Assembly: GCA_930367205.1 (NCBI GenBank)
Contig: OV884012.1
Span: 35,603,520 to 35,667,519 of the forward strand
Source of the DNA: Acanthosoma haemorrhoidale
Taxonomy: Eukaryota; Arthropoda; Insecta; Hemiptera; Acanthosomatidae
Direction: 5' to 3'
DNA length: 64,000 bases
Shown: positions 63,301 through 64,000 of the stretch, in pieces
Numbering within the stretch: the first letter of the stretch is position 1
How the letters are laid out: the number at the start of each line of letters is the position of its first letter
The notes under the pieces: model-generated
Seen by the model: the letters and a program-made list of their open reading frames with translations, nothing else
What the model was told of the DNA's origin: nothing
The model's database searches: none
Program-made: the position numbers and the translations under genes

Positions 63301-64000
63301 ATCGATATATTTATACCAGTATGCAGCCTAACATGTTATCTTATATTAAATTTCTAAATTATGATAATAATACTCTAAGATAAATACTTTAAGATTGGTA
63401 ATATGACACAACATCAGTTAAGAAAGACTAATTAAACCGTAATTTTAACAAAATCATGTCAGATCGAACTAAGCCGTTTTATTTGTACTTAATAGTGCAT
63501 CAATAGTTGCACAGCTTGCTTAACATAGATTGTTTTCCAGTATGTCATTTAAGCTTTAGTCATCTGTTCTAAGCAATTGTAACGCAGAAGAGTATTGCAA
63601 CGAGTAACTATGTTCTCTGAGACAAATAGTTGTAATGATGGAGTTTGAGGGGATTGTTGTTAGATAACAGATACAACATGGTGAGGGTTACGTAGTAAAA
63701 TAAAATATACCTAATTTTATCTCATTGGCTACATGCCATGTAGCTCTTGCACCACCTTCACATGTCTCCACGATTTATCACCACTTACATTAATTAATTA
63801 AACTTAAGTAGATAGTACAAGTAATTAAGCTGTTACGTAGAAGCCTACACGATGGATACACGTTATCTAACGTATCGGTTTTATCTAATACATATATATA
63901 AAAAAAAAAAACCGGTTAACTAATGTGCTTATGTCGGAAGAGAAGGGATTCCTGGTTCCTGAAGATACTGGGTCTCTCTTTTCGCAATGGAGACTAGAGA
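60349..64000. other. Non-coding stretch to the window end
   Basis: No gene recognised. 62090-62480 is much less AT-rich than its surroundings, with 60-codon frames on both strands, and could be part of an unidentified repeat. A C9-10/A11 run lies near 62917-62938. The rest is AT-rich with short homopolymers. Confidence 0.35.

Noticed and set aside
1..64000. CRISPR arrays, rRNA, bacterial operons or viral genes
   Set aside because: No regularly spaced direct repeats, no conserved rRNA segments, no closely packed coding frames and no virus-like proteins were seen anywhere in the window.

Overview
The window looks like a stretch of an AT-rich animal nuclear genome, most likely an insect. The reasons are spliced genes with GT/AG introns, an invertebrate-style tetraspanin, and a dense set of Jockey-type non-LTR retrotransposon fragments together with Tc1/mariner and pogo/Tigger DNA transposons. 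I cannot name the order or species. There is no sign of operons, bacterial genes, rRNA, CRISPR or virus.

Two host genes are well supported. On the + strand, three exons (27340-28454) encode the C-terminal 155 residues of a CD151-like tetraspanin; its upstream exons are not visible. On the - strand, two exons (40933-40881 and 39823-39199) encode the C-terminal 225 residues of a nuclear-looking protein with an AT-hook-like segment and a possible CtBP-binding motif; I do not recognise its family. Three weaker single-exon candidates are at 9676-9887 (+), 10278-10388 (+) and 13533-13683 (-).

Most other recognisable content is mobile DNA. LINE 3' ends of at least four related groups (called A to D here) lie at 3.0-3.7, 4.9-5.4, 6.2-7.0, 11.6-13.0, 22.0-23.3, 36.1-37.0, 42.5-43.1, 49.8-50.3 and 60.1-60.3 kb. 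Nearly all are 5'-truncated and several have clear target-site duplications. Two mariner-like copies (16.2 and 46.4 kb) share the same internal deletion. A pogo/Tigger remnant lies at 44.8-45.6 kb. A foldback-like element with about 540-bp inverted arms fills 53.2-55.7 kb.

The most notable observations are: three LINE tails inserted one after another at the same 9-bp target (22.5-23.3 kb); the long inverted-repeat element with a non-AT-rich centre of unknown content; the shared deletion in the mariner copies, which implies mobilisation in trans; and a conserved small hairpin in the 3' UTR of several LINE copies. The remaining DNA is AT-rich intergenic or intronic sequence in which I see little beyond microsatellites and short inverted repeats. 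All percentages and boundaries were judged by eye.
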